Of a DNA stretch of 6,370 nucleotides, positions 1 through 5,602 are shown piece by piece. Source of the stretch: Clostridiales bacterium UBA1752 (GTDB lineage: Bacteria > Bacillota > Clostridia > Oscillospirales > CAG-382); assembly GCA_002314835.1 (NCBI GenBank), contig DCHM01000035.1, positions 16,312-22,681 of the forward strand, given 5' to 3'. The stretch's first letter is position 1. Every line of letters starts with the position of its first letter. The notes under the pieces are model-generated. The model did no database searches, was not told the DNA's origin, and saw only the letters and a list, made by a program, of their open reading frames with translations. Made by a program: the position numbers and the translations under genes.

Positions 1-1014
1 TCTGTCACGATGGGGCTTATCGCTCACATGGACACTTCGCCTGCCATCAGCGGTGCAGATATAAAGCCGTCTATAATAGAGTATAGTGGCGGAGACATTA
101 CACTAAACAAAGACCTCGGCATAGTAATGAGCAGAGACGCATTCCCCTTCCTCGACGAATATATAGGCAAACACCTCATCGTCACCGACGGCACCACACT
201 GCTCGGCGCGGACGACAAAGCAGGTATCGCCGAAATCGTAACCGCGCTTGAATATATCATAAAAAACAACGTCCCCCACGGCACGATAAAGGTCGGCTTT
301 ACTCCCGACGAGGAGGTAGGCTGCGGTGCGGATATGTTTGACGTCAAAAAGTTTGGCTGTGACTACGCTTATACCGTTGACGGCGGCGCTCTCGGCGAAA
401 TAGAATACGAAAATTTCAACGCCGCGTCTGCCAAAATCAAGATAAACGGCTCGTCCATTCATCCCGGCTCTGCAAAGGACAAGATGATAAACGCTATTAC
501 GGTAGGTATGCACTTTAACAGTCTGTTGCCTCAGTCAGAGGTCCCCGAGCACACCGAGGGCTACGAAGGCTTTTATCACCTCTGCGATATGTCGGGCAGC
601 GTCGAAAGCGCGACTATGCAGTACATAATCCGCGACCACGATATGACTAAATTCATCCGCCGCAAAGAGACCATGGAGCGCGCCGCAAGGTTTATCAACG
701 AAACGTACGGCAGCGGCACTCTCGAGCTGACGCTCAAAGATTCGTATTATAACATGAAAGAAAAAATCGAGCCCAATATGTTTATCGTTGACAGGCTCAT
801 AAGCGCAATGGAATCATGCGGTGTCAAACCGATAATCACGCCGATAAGAGGCGGCACCGACGGCGCAAGGCTGTCTTATATGGGTCTGCCCTGCCCCAAT
901 ATGTGCACAGGTGGTGAAAACTATCACGGCAAATATGAGTTTATAGCAGTCGAATCACTCCAAAAATGCACCGACATCATCGTAAAGCTCGTCAGCGATA
1001 CTGTAAATTATTAA
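1..1014 (+). CDS. pepT: Peptidase T (tripeptide aminopeptidase), 5'-truncated by the window edge
   Basis: This is a cytoplasmic M20-family zinc aminopeptidase that releases the N-terminal residue of tripeptides. The reading frame is open from base 1, so the ATG at 10 is internal. PepT is about 408 residues in E. coli, so roughly 70 N-terminal residues are missing. Numbering from that ATG, the metal and catalytic residues are all visible in family order: the HMD motif (H6, D8), GADDKAG (D68, bridging metal ligand), DEEVG (E101 catalytic base, E102), TVDGG (D124), an RGGTDGA segment near R280, and the C-terminal NYHGKYEF histidine (H306). The HPGSAKDKM segment near 151-159 lies in the lid/dimerisation domain. 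Family assignment is secure and the gene appears intact as far as it is visible. It ends at TAA just before a terminator it shares with the converging operon. Its promoter lies outside the window. Confidence 0.96.
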   Translation, partial: SVTMGLIAHMDTSPAISGADIKPSIIEYSGGDITLNKDLGIVMSRDAFPFLDEYIGKHLIVTDGTTLLGADDKAGIAEIVTALEYIIKNNVPHGTIKVGFTPDEEVGCGADMFDVKKFGCDYAYTVDGGALGEIEYENFNAASAKIKINGSSIHPGSAKDKMINAITVGMHFNSLLPQSEVPEHTEGYEGFYHLCDMSGSVESATMQYIIRDHDMTKFIRRKETMERAARFINETYGSGTLELTLKDSYYNMKEKIEPNMFIVDRLISAMESCGVKPIITPIRGGTDGARLSYMGLPCPNMCTGGENYHGKYEFIAVESLQKCTDIIVKLVSDTVNY

Positions 1015-1027
1015 AGCGCTAATACGC

Positions 1028-1060
1028 AAAAAATGATGCTCATTTAGAGCATCATTTTTT
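1028..1060. terminator. Bidirectional Rho-independent terminator
   Basis: A perfect 14-bp inverted repeat (1028-1041 with 1047-1060) encloses the 5-nt loop ATTTA. The arms contain GATGCTC/GAGCATC flanked by A6 and T6, so each strand ends its stem in a T run. It lies between the pepT stop at 1014 and the stop codon of the converging HD gene, whose TGA (1062-1060) touches the stem. It therefore serves both transcripts. Confidence 0.9.
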
Positions 1061-1548
1061 CATTTTGTCACTTCGTCTATGACGCGCTTTATGCGCGCAG
1101 CATCAAAAAACAAATCCTCCATAGGATTACGCAATGCGTGTTGAACCGCGTCGGCGTCCTTGATTATCTCGTCAAACGGGTCGCCTGTCACGCGCTTATC
1201 GCTGTGGTTGTAAATGCCGTTATAGATTATCTGCTTTTCGTCATCGGCAAAGCAATCAAGTTTACATAACACGTTAGTTCTTGCATACTCAGCGCACTTG
1301 TGCGCGTGGTCGTCGGTGTCCTCCGACGTATCAACAAAAGTAAGCAGGTCGTGGAGCATACCGGCTACGCACGCCATTTCGGCGGTTTTGCGGTCGCAGC
1401 CTCTCTTTAGTGCAAGTGTCGAAGCCATTAGCCCGACGCCGTATAGGTGCACGTAGGCGTTGCGCTTGTCCTCTTCGTTTGCGATCGACTTTATGATGCC
1501 GTCGATCAGTTTGCGCGCGGCGTCAAGCCTTGTAAATTGTCTTTGCAC
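1060..1548 (-). CDS. HD-domain phosphohydrolase-like protein (162 aa)
   Basis: This small single-domain protein belongs to the HD metal-dependent phosphohydrolase superfamily. With the start chosen here, the metal-binding pattern is H34, H66-D67 (in GMLHDLL), candidate ligands H81/H83, H115 (in IYNHSDK) and D131 (in IIKDADAV). This is the arrangement of small YfbR/YedJ-like or uncharacterised HD hydrolases. The substrate cannot be read from sequence; nucleotides or other phosphoesters are usual in the family. The frame stays open back to an ATG at 1611, but that extension lies wholly inside the acetyltransferase gene and is low-complexity Arg/Thr sequence, so I reject it. The GTG at 1548-1546, preceded by GAGAGG nine bases upstream, gives a protein starting just before the first helix and a 26-bp overlap with the upstream gene. 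It is the last gene of the operon. The domain call is firm, and the start is likely but not certain. Confidence 0.82.
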   Translation of the reverse strand: MQRQFTRLDAARKLIDGIIKSIANEEDKRNAYVHLYGVGLMASTLALKRGCDRKTAEMACVAGMLHDLLTFVDTSEDTDDHAHKCAEYARTNVLCKLDCFADDEKQIIYNGIYNHSDKRVTGDPFDEIIKDADAVQHALRNPMEDLFFDAARIKRVIDEVTK

Positions 1549-2050
1549 GTTCCCATTCCTCTCTCGTAACGGCGTAAACCAGCGTCTTGCCGTCGTCGGT
1601 GTATTCGCCAACCTTCTTACAACCGTAAGCCATGGCAGTCAAAGCCGACACTGTGTTTGAGGCGTGCATATACGAGTAAAGCTTATTAAACGGAGTATGC
1701 TCAAAAGCCCAGTCACGCACGGCTTTTGCCGCCTCTGAAGCATAGCCCTTATTCTGCATATCCTTGCGGATATGATAACCGATTTCGGGACAGATAACTC
1801 CGTCGATATTTTGCATAGTTAAGCCGCAGTCGCCTATCATCACGCCGCTGTCATTAAGACAAACAGCCCACAAGCCAAAGCCGAAAGTCGCATAGCGGTC
1901 AATGTTTTTGCTTATCCAGCCCTTGACGCGAGCCTCGTCGAAGGTGTAAGGGTAATGCCGCATAATGTCGCTGTCTGCGAGCACAGCGTAGAGCGCGTCG
2001 TAGTCGTCCGCGGTCATTTCGCGCAGGGTCAATCTGTCTGTCGTTATCAT
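1523..2050 (-). CDS. GNAT-family N-acetyltransferase (RimJ/RimL type, 175 aa)
   Basis: This acetyl-CoA-dependent N-acetyltransferase is of the Acetyltransf_3 (RimJ/RimL/YdaF-like) type. It opens with the family's TDRLTLRxMTxxD signature (residues 4-16). The acetyl-CoA pyrophosphate loop is Q99-N-K-G102-Y-A104, matching Q/RxxGxG/A. The C-terminal conserved helix reads N132, S135, A139 and G143, as in N-x-x-S-x-x-x-M-x-x-x-G. The preceding strand, ICPEIGYHI (86-94), is also typical. Length is normal for the family. The acceptor is unknown; members modify ribosomal protein N-termini, small amines or antibiotics. The start ATG (2050-2048) overlaps the upstream stop as ATGA. A GAGGCGG stretch lies about 14-15 bases upstream, farther than usual, so coupled translation is likely. 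The end overlaps the HD gene by 26 bp. Confidence 0.9.
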   Translation of the reverse strand: MITTDRLTLREMTADDYDALYAVLADSDIMRHYPYTFDEARVKGWISKNIDRYATFGFGLWAVCLNDSGVMIGDCGLTMQNIDGVICPEIGYHIRKDMQNKGYASEAAKAVRDWAFEHTPFNKLYSYMHASNTVSALTAMAYGCKKVGEYTDDGKTLVYAVTREEWERAKTIYKA

Positions 2051-2244
2051 CTTTTGATAAACACCGCCTCTTTGTTTTTGATGCTGATTTTGACGTCGTA
2101 GCCGATCAATTCCTTTTTGTACGTCAAAAAAGAATGGTCTATCGGCACTCCTGCTATTTTGGCGATTCGGTCAAAGCTCAGCGTCAGCTTTGCTTCGCCG
2201 CTCAGGTTAACATAATTAAATAATTTGCCGTATTTATTCATCAT
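2047..2244 (-). CDS. Small DUF7662-like protein (65 aa)
   Basis: This short protein starts at ATG 2244-2242 (or the adjacent ATG 2241-2239). The first ATG forms an ATGA overlap with the kinase stop, and the protein ends in an ATGA overlap with the GNAT gene. The same frame stays open upstream to 2436, but that part is the kinase gene read out of frame (Arg-rich nonsense), so I use the short form. The order KYGKLFNYV, LTLSFDRIAKIAGVPI, HSFLTYKKELIGYDVKIS, VFIKR resembles, from memory, the small DUF7662-type fold: an N-terminal Y-x-x-L helix, an L-x-F-x-x-I helix with a small-residue turn and P, and a closing V-x-F-x-R strand. No catalytic residues, signal peptide or membrane segment is seen. 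No clear Shine-Dalgarno precedes it, so it probably depends on termination of the upstream gene. Function is unknown. The gene is likely real because it fills the operon exactly. Confidence 0.72.
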   Translation of the reverse strand: MMNKYGKLFNYVNLSGEAKLTLSFDRIAKIAGVPIDHSFLTYKKELIGYDVKISIKNKEAVFIKR

Positions 2245-2735
2245 AATAAAGCTATGCAGTCGCACACCTCGTCTATCGACTTGCCGTCGGTTGCGACCTT
2301 TACCGTGTCGAGCCCGTCGTACAGCGGCAGACGCGCAATACTGCGCTCTATAACGTCCGGTTGTCTGATACCGCACTCCACGTCCTTTGTCAGTCTCTTT
2401 TTGAGCTCGTCTGCTGTGCAAATGAGCGAAATGCACTTTACGTTAACGCCATGCAAATCGAGGCCGTTTAATATGCAGTCTATTATCCCCTGCTGATGCA
2501 TAACCCAGCAAAAGACGACGTTTTGGTAAGCGTCGCAGGCGATAAACTGCCTCAGCAAAAAAGTGATGTTTTGCAGTACCATGGTTTTTGTTTGCTCGTT
2601 GACTACAAAAGGATGTGCGTCCCAGCACCAGTCCCCGTCGAGAAAAACCGCTTTGTCAAGCCGCGTTTTGAGCCTTTGGCAAACCGCAGTCTTGCCGACA
2701 CCCATAGTGCCGCCGATGATGTATAGATTTTTCAT
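2241..2735 (-). CDS. P-loop nucleotide-kinase-like ATPase (164 aa)
   Basis: This is a small cytoplasmic P-loop NTPase of the nucleotide/small-molecule kinase type. With the start used here, Walker A is G9-T-M-G-V-G-K15-T16 right after the first strand (KNLYIIGG). FLDGDWCW (31-38) follows, placing acidic residues D33 and D35 where such kinases bind substrate or magnesium. The C-terminal third has an arginine-bearing lid-like stretch (KKRL near 112-115, GIRQPDVIERSIAR 122-135). The length suits gluconate-kinase-like or chloramphenicol-phosphotransferase-like folds, but the substrate is not identifiable. An in-frame ATG at 2744 is possible, but the AAGGGG Shine-Dalgarno abuts it, whereas the ATG at 2735 sits nine bases downstream of that site, so I prefer 2735. 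It is the first gene of a four-gene operon with its own extended -10 promoter, and its TGA overlaps the next ATG. Confidence 0.85.
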   Translation of the reverse strand: MKNLYIIGGTMGVGKTAVCQRLKTRLDKAVFLDGDWCWDAHPFVVNEQTKTMVLQNITFLLRQFIACDAYQNVVFCWVMHQQGIIDCILNGLDLHGVNVKCISLICTADELKKRLTKDVECGIRQPDVIERSIARLPLYDGLDTVKVATDGKSIDEVCDCIALL

Positions 2736-2756
2736 TCTTGCCATCCCCTTTTATAT

Positions 2757-2785
2757 ATTTTAGCAAAAAAACTGCAAAAAATCAA
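2757..2785 (-). promoter_or_regulatory. Sigma-A-type promoter of the kinase/DUF7662/GNAT/HD operon
   Basis: On the minus strand, TTGATT (2785-2780) and TAAAAT (2762-2757) are separated by 17 bases, and TGC directly before the -10 makes it an extended -10. The predicted start is near 2750, leaving only about 15 bases before ATG 2735. The AAGGGG ribosome site (2750-2745) would then lie at the very 5' end of the transcript. Confidence 0.72.
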
Positions 2786-2815
2786 CTGATAAAACATATT
2801 TTGACCCTTTTGCGT

Positions 2816-2844
2816 TTGCATTTTGTTTTTATGTGTGATATAAT
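2816..2844 (+). promoter_or_regulatory. Promoter of the DUF4434 gene
   Basis: A weak -35 TTGCAT (2816-2821), a 17-base spacer and a perfect -10 TATAAT (2839-2844) preceded by TGA (extended -10) point into the DUF4434 gene. A GGGAAGG ribosome site (2861-2867) follows, a few bases before ATG 2874. This promoter is divergent from the operon promoter at 2757-2785, and the two -35 elements are about 30 bp apart. Confidence 0.75.
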
Positions 2845-2873
2845 CACGTTATCAAACAAAGGGAAGGATTGCT

Positions 2874-3848
2874 ATGTTTAAGAGAATCACCGGAACGTGG
2901 TTTGAGTTTACTCACCACAATGTCGCAGAAGGCAAATACTGGGACCCTATCGTCCGCCGCTTTACCGAAGAGCAGTGGAGAGAAAAAGTAAGAGAAATGA
3001 AGTCTGTCGGTATGAAATATATCGCAATGCTTGCATCCTCTCTCGCTTATGCCGACAGAGCCGAGAGCTATTTTGACACCGACATTTATCCTTTTGCCAA
3101 AAACTTTACCTGCAAAAACCCTATTGAAGTTATTCTGGATGAAGCGGATAAGCAAGACTTAAAAGTTTTTGTTTCGGTAGGTTACTACGGAGACTGTTAC
3201 CATGCGCAAACCAATATGCAGTCGCCCGAGGTTACAGCGCGAGCTTTTAAAGCGATGGAGCAACTCGTGGCTAAATTCGGTCATCACAGGTCGTTTTACG
3301 GCTGGTATTTGCCCGACGAAATACAAATATGCCCGAGATTTCCCGATTTGTTTATCGACTATACAAACAGATATGCCGGCTTTGCCAGACAGCTGCAAAA
3401 GGATACCAAGATTCTCATAGGTCCTTACGGTACAAACAAGCTCGTCGCCGACGACCTTTATGCAAAGCAGCTCGAAATCCTCGACTGCGACATAATAGCC
3501 TATCAAGATGAAGTCGGTGTCAAGAAGTCAACCCCCGACAAAACAGGCGCATATTACGAGGTGCTACGCAAGGTTCATGACAAAGCAGGCAGAGCCAAGC
3601 TGTTTGCCAACGTTGAACTGTTTGATTTTGAAGGCGACGTTTACCGCAGTCCGCTCATACCTGCAACCGCCGACAGAGTAGAAGCCCAAATCAACGCCGT
3701 CGCACCGTTTGTTGACGAAATCTTTTGCTATCAGTATATGGGCATGATGAATAAGCCCGGCACGATAGCTTACTGCGGTCATCCAGACTCGATAGACTAT
3801 TATATCAGCTATATGGATATGGTCGAGCGCAACGAAAAAAGCAGATAA
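2874..3848 (+). CDS. DUF4434-type TIM-barrel protein, putative glycoside hydrolase-like (324 aa)
   Basis: The N-terminus ITGTWFEFTHHN (5-16), then KYWDP and the EEQWREKVREMKSVGMKYI stretch (32-50), match what I recall of DUF4434 proteins, which are predicted (beta/alpha)8 barrels related to glycoside hydrolases. Candidate active-site acids sit at strand ends: D148-E149 in GWYLPDEI, D212-E213 in AYQDEVGV, and E248 in NVELFDFEG. Repeated aromatics (YGWYLP, YQYMG) would suit a sugar-binding cleft. There is no signal peptide or transmembrane segment, so a cytoplasmic location is likely, in contrast to secreted hydrolases. It is monocistronic, with its own promoter, a good ribosome site (AAGGA five bases before ATG) and a terminator. 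Activity has not been inferred beyond fold. It faces a sugar kinase gene across the shared intergenic hairpin, which weakly suggests a role in carbohydrate use. Confidence 0.8.
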   Translation: MFKRITGTWFEFTHHNVAEGKYWDPIVRRFTEEQWREKVREMKSVGMKYIAMLASSLAYADRAESYFDTDIYPFAKNFTCKNPIEVILDEADKQDLKVFVSVGYYGDCYHAQTNMQSPEVTARAFKAMEQLVAKFGHHRSFYGWYLPDEIQICPRFPDLFIDYTNRYAGFARQLQKDTKILIGPYGTNKLVADDLYAKQLEILDCDIIAYQDEVGVKKSTPDKTGAYYEVLRKVHDKAGRAKLFANVELFDFEGDVYRSPLIPATADRVEAQINAVAPFVDEIFCYQYMGMMNKPGTIAYCGHPDSIDYYISYMDMVERNEKSR

Positions 3849-3853
3849 GACAA

Positions 3854-3886
3854 AGTCCTTTTGCGATAAGCAAAAGGACTCTTTTT
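3854..3886 (+). terminator. Rho-independent terminator between the DUF4434 and sugar-kinase genes
   Basis: An 11-bp perfect stem (3854-3864 with 3870-3880, arms AGTCCTTTTGC / GCAAAAGGACT) has a 5-nt loop GATAA and is followed by CTTTTT. It lies six bases after the DUF4434 stop. On the minus strand, downstream of the kinase, the T tail is weak (TTTGTCTT), so it may end that transcript less efficiently. Confidence 0.88.
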
Positions 3887-3902
3887 ATTCTCTCTGCTTG
3901 GA

Positions 3903-5186
3903 TTAGTAATGTTTAATCTGCATTGCTTTCTTTGCAAAAAGCGACGCGCCGTAAGCGGCTTCTTCGGTAATATCCGTCAGACGCAGAGGCAGAGAAAAAG
4001 TATCTGAAACAATCCTGCAAAATGCCTCGTTCATTCGCAGAGCGTTTCCGGATGCGACAATTCCTTTGATATTATTACGGCATTCCGGTGAAATCCGCAA
4101 AAACAATTCGTACAATTCGTTTGCCATTCCGCAAATGACACCTTTGGTTAGCGATTCGGGCGTGAGATTTGTCATATCAATTCCGCTTATGCTTCCGCGC
4201 ATTTGCGGATTTATTCTTGTCCCGCTGAATCTTGTATCGACTGCAATAGGATTTACGTCAGATAAAGCAAGCTTATTCATCACGGAATAAAGCTTGCCGT
4301 CGGCAGCTTTTCCCGTAAAAGCCTCGACACATTTTGCAAAGAATTTCTCAATCATTGCGTATGCCGAGCCACCGCAAATAGCACATCCGGTCAAGAGATA
4401 TTTACTGTCAATGTACGGACGAACGTCAGGTGCATCTGCGATTATATCCGATTCAATTGAAATTTGAGAACCCGTTCCGCAGTTTACCGACAGTTCTTGC
4501 CCGTATTTATCATTAACGGAACCGAGAAATGCGGCTTGATTATCTCCTATCGCAACGGCAACCGGGATTGACTTATATTCACCGACAAAAAGAGTTTTTG
4601 CACTTACCTCGGGAACATTTAGTGCGGAAAGTCCTACTCTTTCTATGGCATCAAAATCAAATTTATTCTCTGAAAGAATAAAAAAGCCGAGAGAGGCTGC
4701 GTTTGTGGAATGAATAAGCGGCGTTTTTTTGTTTGTGAGCTTCATCACGAGATAGTCCGATATCGTGCAATATGATACTGCATTATCGGTGATTGCGTGA
4801 TTTTCGTTAAGGTAAAACAGAGAATTAAAACCATATCCGGTAGGGACTTGATAGTTTGTTCTGCATAGCATTTCTTGAGTGAAGGTTTTGGTATTTTTAT
4901 AAATATCATCCCCGATTTTTTCCTGCCATGAATACAAACGAGACACTGCATGACCGTTTTTGTCGATCAAAACAACGCCGTGCATTTGCCCCGTAACGCC
5001 GATTGCGGTAATATTATATTCCGAAATGATTGCGTCAACGAGGGAAACCGCACCGTTTGCGTATGCTTCGGCATCTTTTCCATAACCGCTTTTTGTAAAT
5101 GATTTTAACTGTGTACCGTTTTCAGCTACTACGGTTGCAGACATCGTTGTTGTTCCGAGGTCGATTCCGAGAAATAATTTATCCAT
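3903..5186 (-). CDS. FGGY-family carbohydrate kinase, sedoheptulokinase/xylulokinase-like (427 aa)
   Basis: This ATP-dependent sugar kinase has the two-domain actin/hexokinase fold. Domain I opens with the phosphate-1 loop D9-L-G-T-T-T14. The substrate-side motif is TGQMHG (65-70), and SWQE (86-89) follows. The catalytic base is D215 in AIGDNQAAF. Phosphate-2 is N235-C-G-T-G-S240, CGGSAYAMIEKFF (271-283) follows, and the adenosine motif is VASGNALRMNEAF (377-389). TGQMHG is shared with xylulokinases, but the W-Q-acid motif where xylulokinases usually have W-N-D favours a sedoheptulokinase-like enzyme, which would feed sedoheptulose into the pentose phosphate pathway. This subfamily call is tentative. 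At 427 residues it is somewhat short for FGGY kinases (usually 450-500) but has all motifs. Start ATG 5186 has AAGG seven bases upstream. The gene looks more A/T-rich than pepT and the kinase operon. No transporter or aldolase partner lies beside it. Confidence 0.9.
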   Translation of the reverse strand: MDKLFLGIDLGTTTMSATVVAENGTQLKSFTKSGYGKDAEAYANGAVSLVDAIISEYNITAIGVTGQMHGVVLIDKNGHAVSRLYSWQEKIGDDIYKNTKTFTQEMLCRTNYQVPTGYGFNSLFYLNENHAITDNAVSYCTISDYLVMKLTNKKTPLIHSTNAASLGFFILSENKFDFDAIERVGLSALNVPEVSAKTLFVGEYKSIPVAVAIGDNQAAFLGSVNDKYGQELSVNCGTGSQISIESDIIADAPDVRPYIDSKYLLTGCAICGGSAYAMIEKFFAKCVEAFTGKAADGKLYSVMNKLALSDVNPIAVDTRFSGTRINPQMRGSISGIDMTNLTPESLTKGVICGMANELYELFLRISPECRNNIKGIVASGNALRMNEAFCRIVSDTFSLPLRLTDITEEAAYGASLFAKKAMQIKHY

Positions 5187-5262
5187 TTTGATACCTTCGT
5201 TTCGGTTTATAAGGCAATACCTCTACATGAATTGGTATAGTTACTATTCATACAGTCACCGA

Positions 5263-5275
5263 CTTTCATTGAAAG
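5263..5275. promoter_or_regulatory. 13-bp palindrome, candidate operator of the sugar kinase
   Basis: CTTTCA-T-TGAAAG is a perfect palindrome around one central base. It overlaps the end of the predicted -10 and the transcription start of the kinase promoter, which is the usual place for a repressor site. A second inverted repeat, ATACC (5217-5221) with GGTAT (5234-5238), lies in the leader. No regulator gene is in the window, so the binding protein is unknown. Confidence 0.4.
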
Positions 5276-5302
5276 CATAACATATATTTTGAGCTTTGTA
5301 AA
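5274..5302 (-). promoter_or_regulatory. Promoter of the FGGY kinase gene
   Basis: On the minus strand, TTTACA (5302-5297) and TATGCT (5279-5274) are 17 bases apart, and TGT lies directly before the -10 (extended -10). The start would be near 5267, giving a leader of about 80 bases. No better pair is seen between the kinase start and the tRNA terminator. Confidence 0.6.
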
Positions 5303-5361
5303 GATACGAGCTAAATATAACCGTTTTACATGCCGCGCAGGGTAGCGAAAAGTGAATAAGT

Positions 5362-5396
5362 AAAAAAATCCGTTCACGCACGTGAACGGATTTTTT
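5362..5396. terminator. Bidirectional terminator downstream of the tRNA-Arg remnant
   Basis: A 15-bp perfect stem (5363-5377 with 5382-5396), including ATCCGTTCAC/GTGAACGGAT with A/T-rich flanks, encloses a 4-nt loop. T runs follow on both strands. On the minus strand it begins two bases after the tRNA discriminator position, so it is best read as the native terminator of the tRNA-Arg transcript. This supports the left side of the junction being the original chromosome. Confidence 0.88.
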
Positions 5397-5397
5397 A

Positions 5398-5440
5398 CAC
5401 CCTCAACGGGAATCGAACCCATAACTAACCCTTAGGAGGG
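5398..5440 (-). pseudogene. 3' half of tRNA-Arg(CCU), probable attachment site remnant
   Basis: Read on the minus strand, this is anticodon loop CTCCTAA (5438-5432), 3' anticodon strand GGGTT (5431-5427), variable AGTT (5426-5423), a T arm with stem ATGGG/CCCGT and loop TTCGATT (5422-5406), acceptor 3' strand TGAGGGT (5405-5399) and discriminator G (5398). CCA is not encoded. The loop places CCT at positions 34-36, giving tRNA-Arg(CCU). A full gene needs a 5' anticodon strand AACCC, but the sequence reads TTGCC; only the two bases nearest the loop fit. No D arm or 5' acceptor strand ACCCTCA occurs upstream on that strand in the window. Breaks at the anticodon loop with the 3' half retained are typical of attachment sites used by tyrosine integrases. 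I infer the element lies at higher coordinates. Confidence 0.8.
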
Positions 5441-5560
5441 CAATGGCGCCCCGTAATTGTGAAAACGAAAATAGCCGAAAACCCTTGATATTACTGGATT
5501 TTTTGAAAGTTCGAATGGAGTTAGGTGTGCCAATTTGCTAATCAAAATCACCGATTTTTG

Positions 5561-5602
5561 CCCCTAAAATTAGCAGAAAATTAGATTTTGCTAATTTTGG
5601 GG
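5561..5602. repeat. Inverted repeat / hairpin containing two motif copies
   Basis: CCCCTAAAATTAGCA (5561-5575) pairs with TGCTAATTTTGGGG (5589-5602) through 14 base pairs with one bulged T. The loop is 13 nt. No T run follows on either strand, so it is not a classical terminator. It equals two oppositely oriented copies of the local motif. A further partial copy, TTTGCTAAT, lies at 5534-5542. Confidence 0.8.

Noticed and set aside
103..513. Minus-strand open frames within pepT (also 24-347)
   Set aside because: They are antisense shadows of a gene whose metal-binding motifs are all intact.
1549..1611. N-terminal extension of the HD-domain protein from ATG 1611
   Set aside because: It lies fully inside the GNAT gene in another frame; a GTG with a better placed ribosome site exists at 1548.
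2245..2436. N-terminal extension of the 65-residue protein
   Set aside because: It is the kinase coding sequence in another frame, Arg-rich, with no ribosome site, while an ATGA start lies at 2244.
5260..5275. Catabolite-repression (cre) site upstream of the sugar kinase
   Set aside because: TGAAAG is present, but the rest does not fit the cre consensus without inserting a base.
5207..5422. A 71-residue minus-strand reading frame
   Set aside because: It runs through the tRNA remnant, its terminator and the kinase promoter, and shows no family-like sequence.
5398..5440. 3' end of a tmRNA (ssrA) gene
   Set aside because: The T arm alone would fit, but the CTCCTAA anticodon-type loop with a normal variable region fits a tRNA, and the CCA and tag-coding parts are absent.
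5397..5475. A complete tRNA-Arg gene on the minus strand
   Set aside because: The T arm, variable region and acceptor 3' strand are good, but the 5' anticodon strand does not pair, and there is no D arm or ACCCTCA acceptor strand upstream.
5561..5602. Rho-independent terminator
   Set aside because: No T run follows the stem on either strand and no gene ends nearby.
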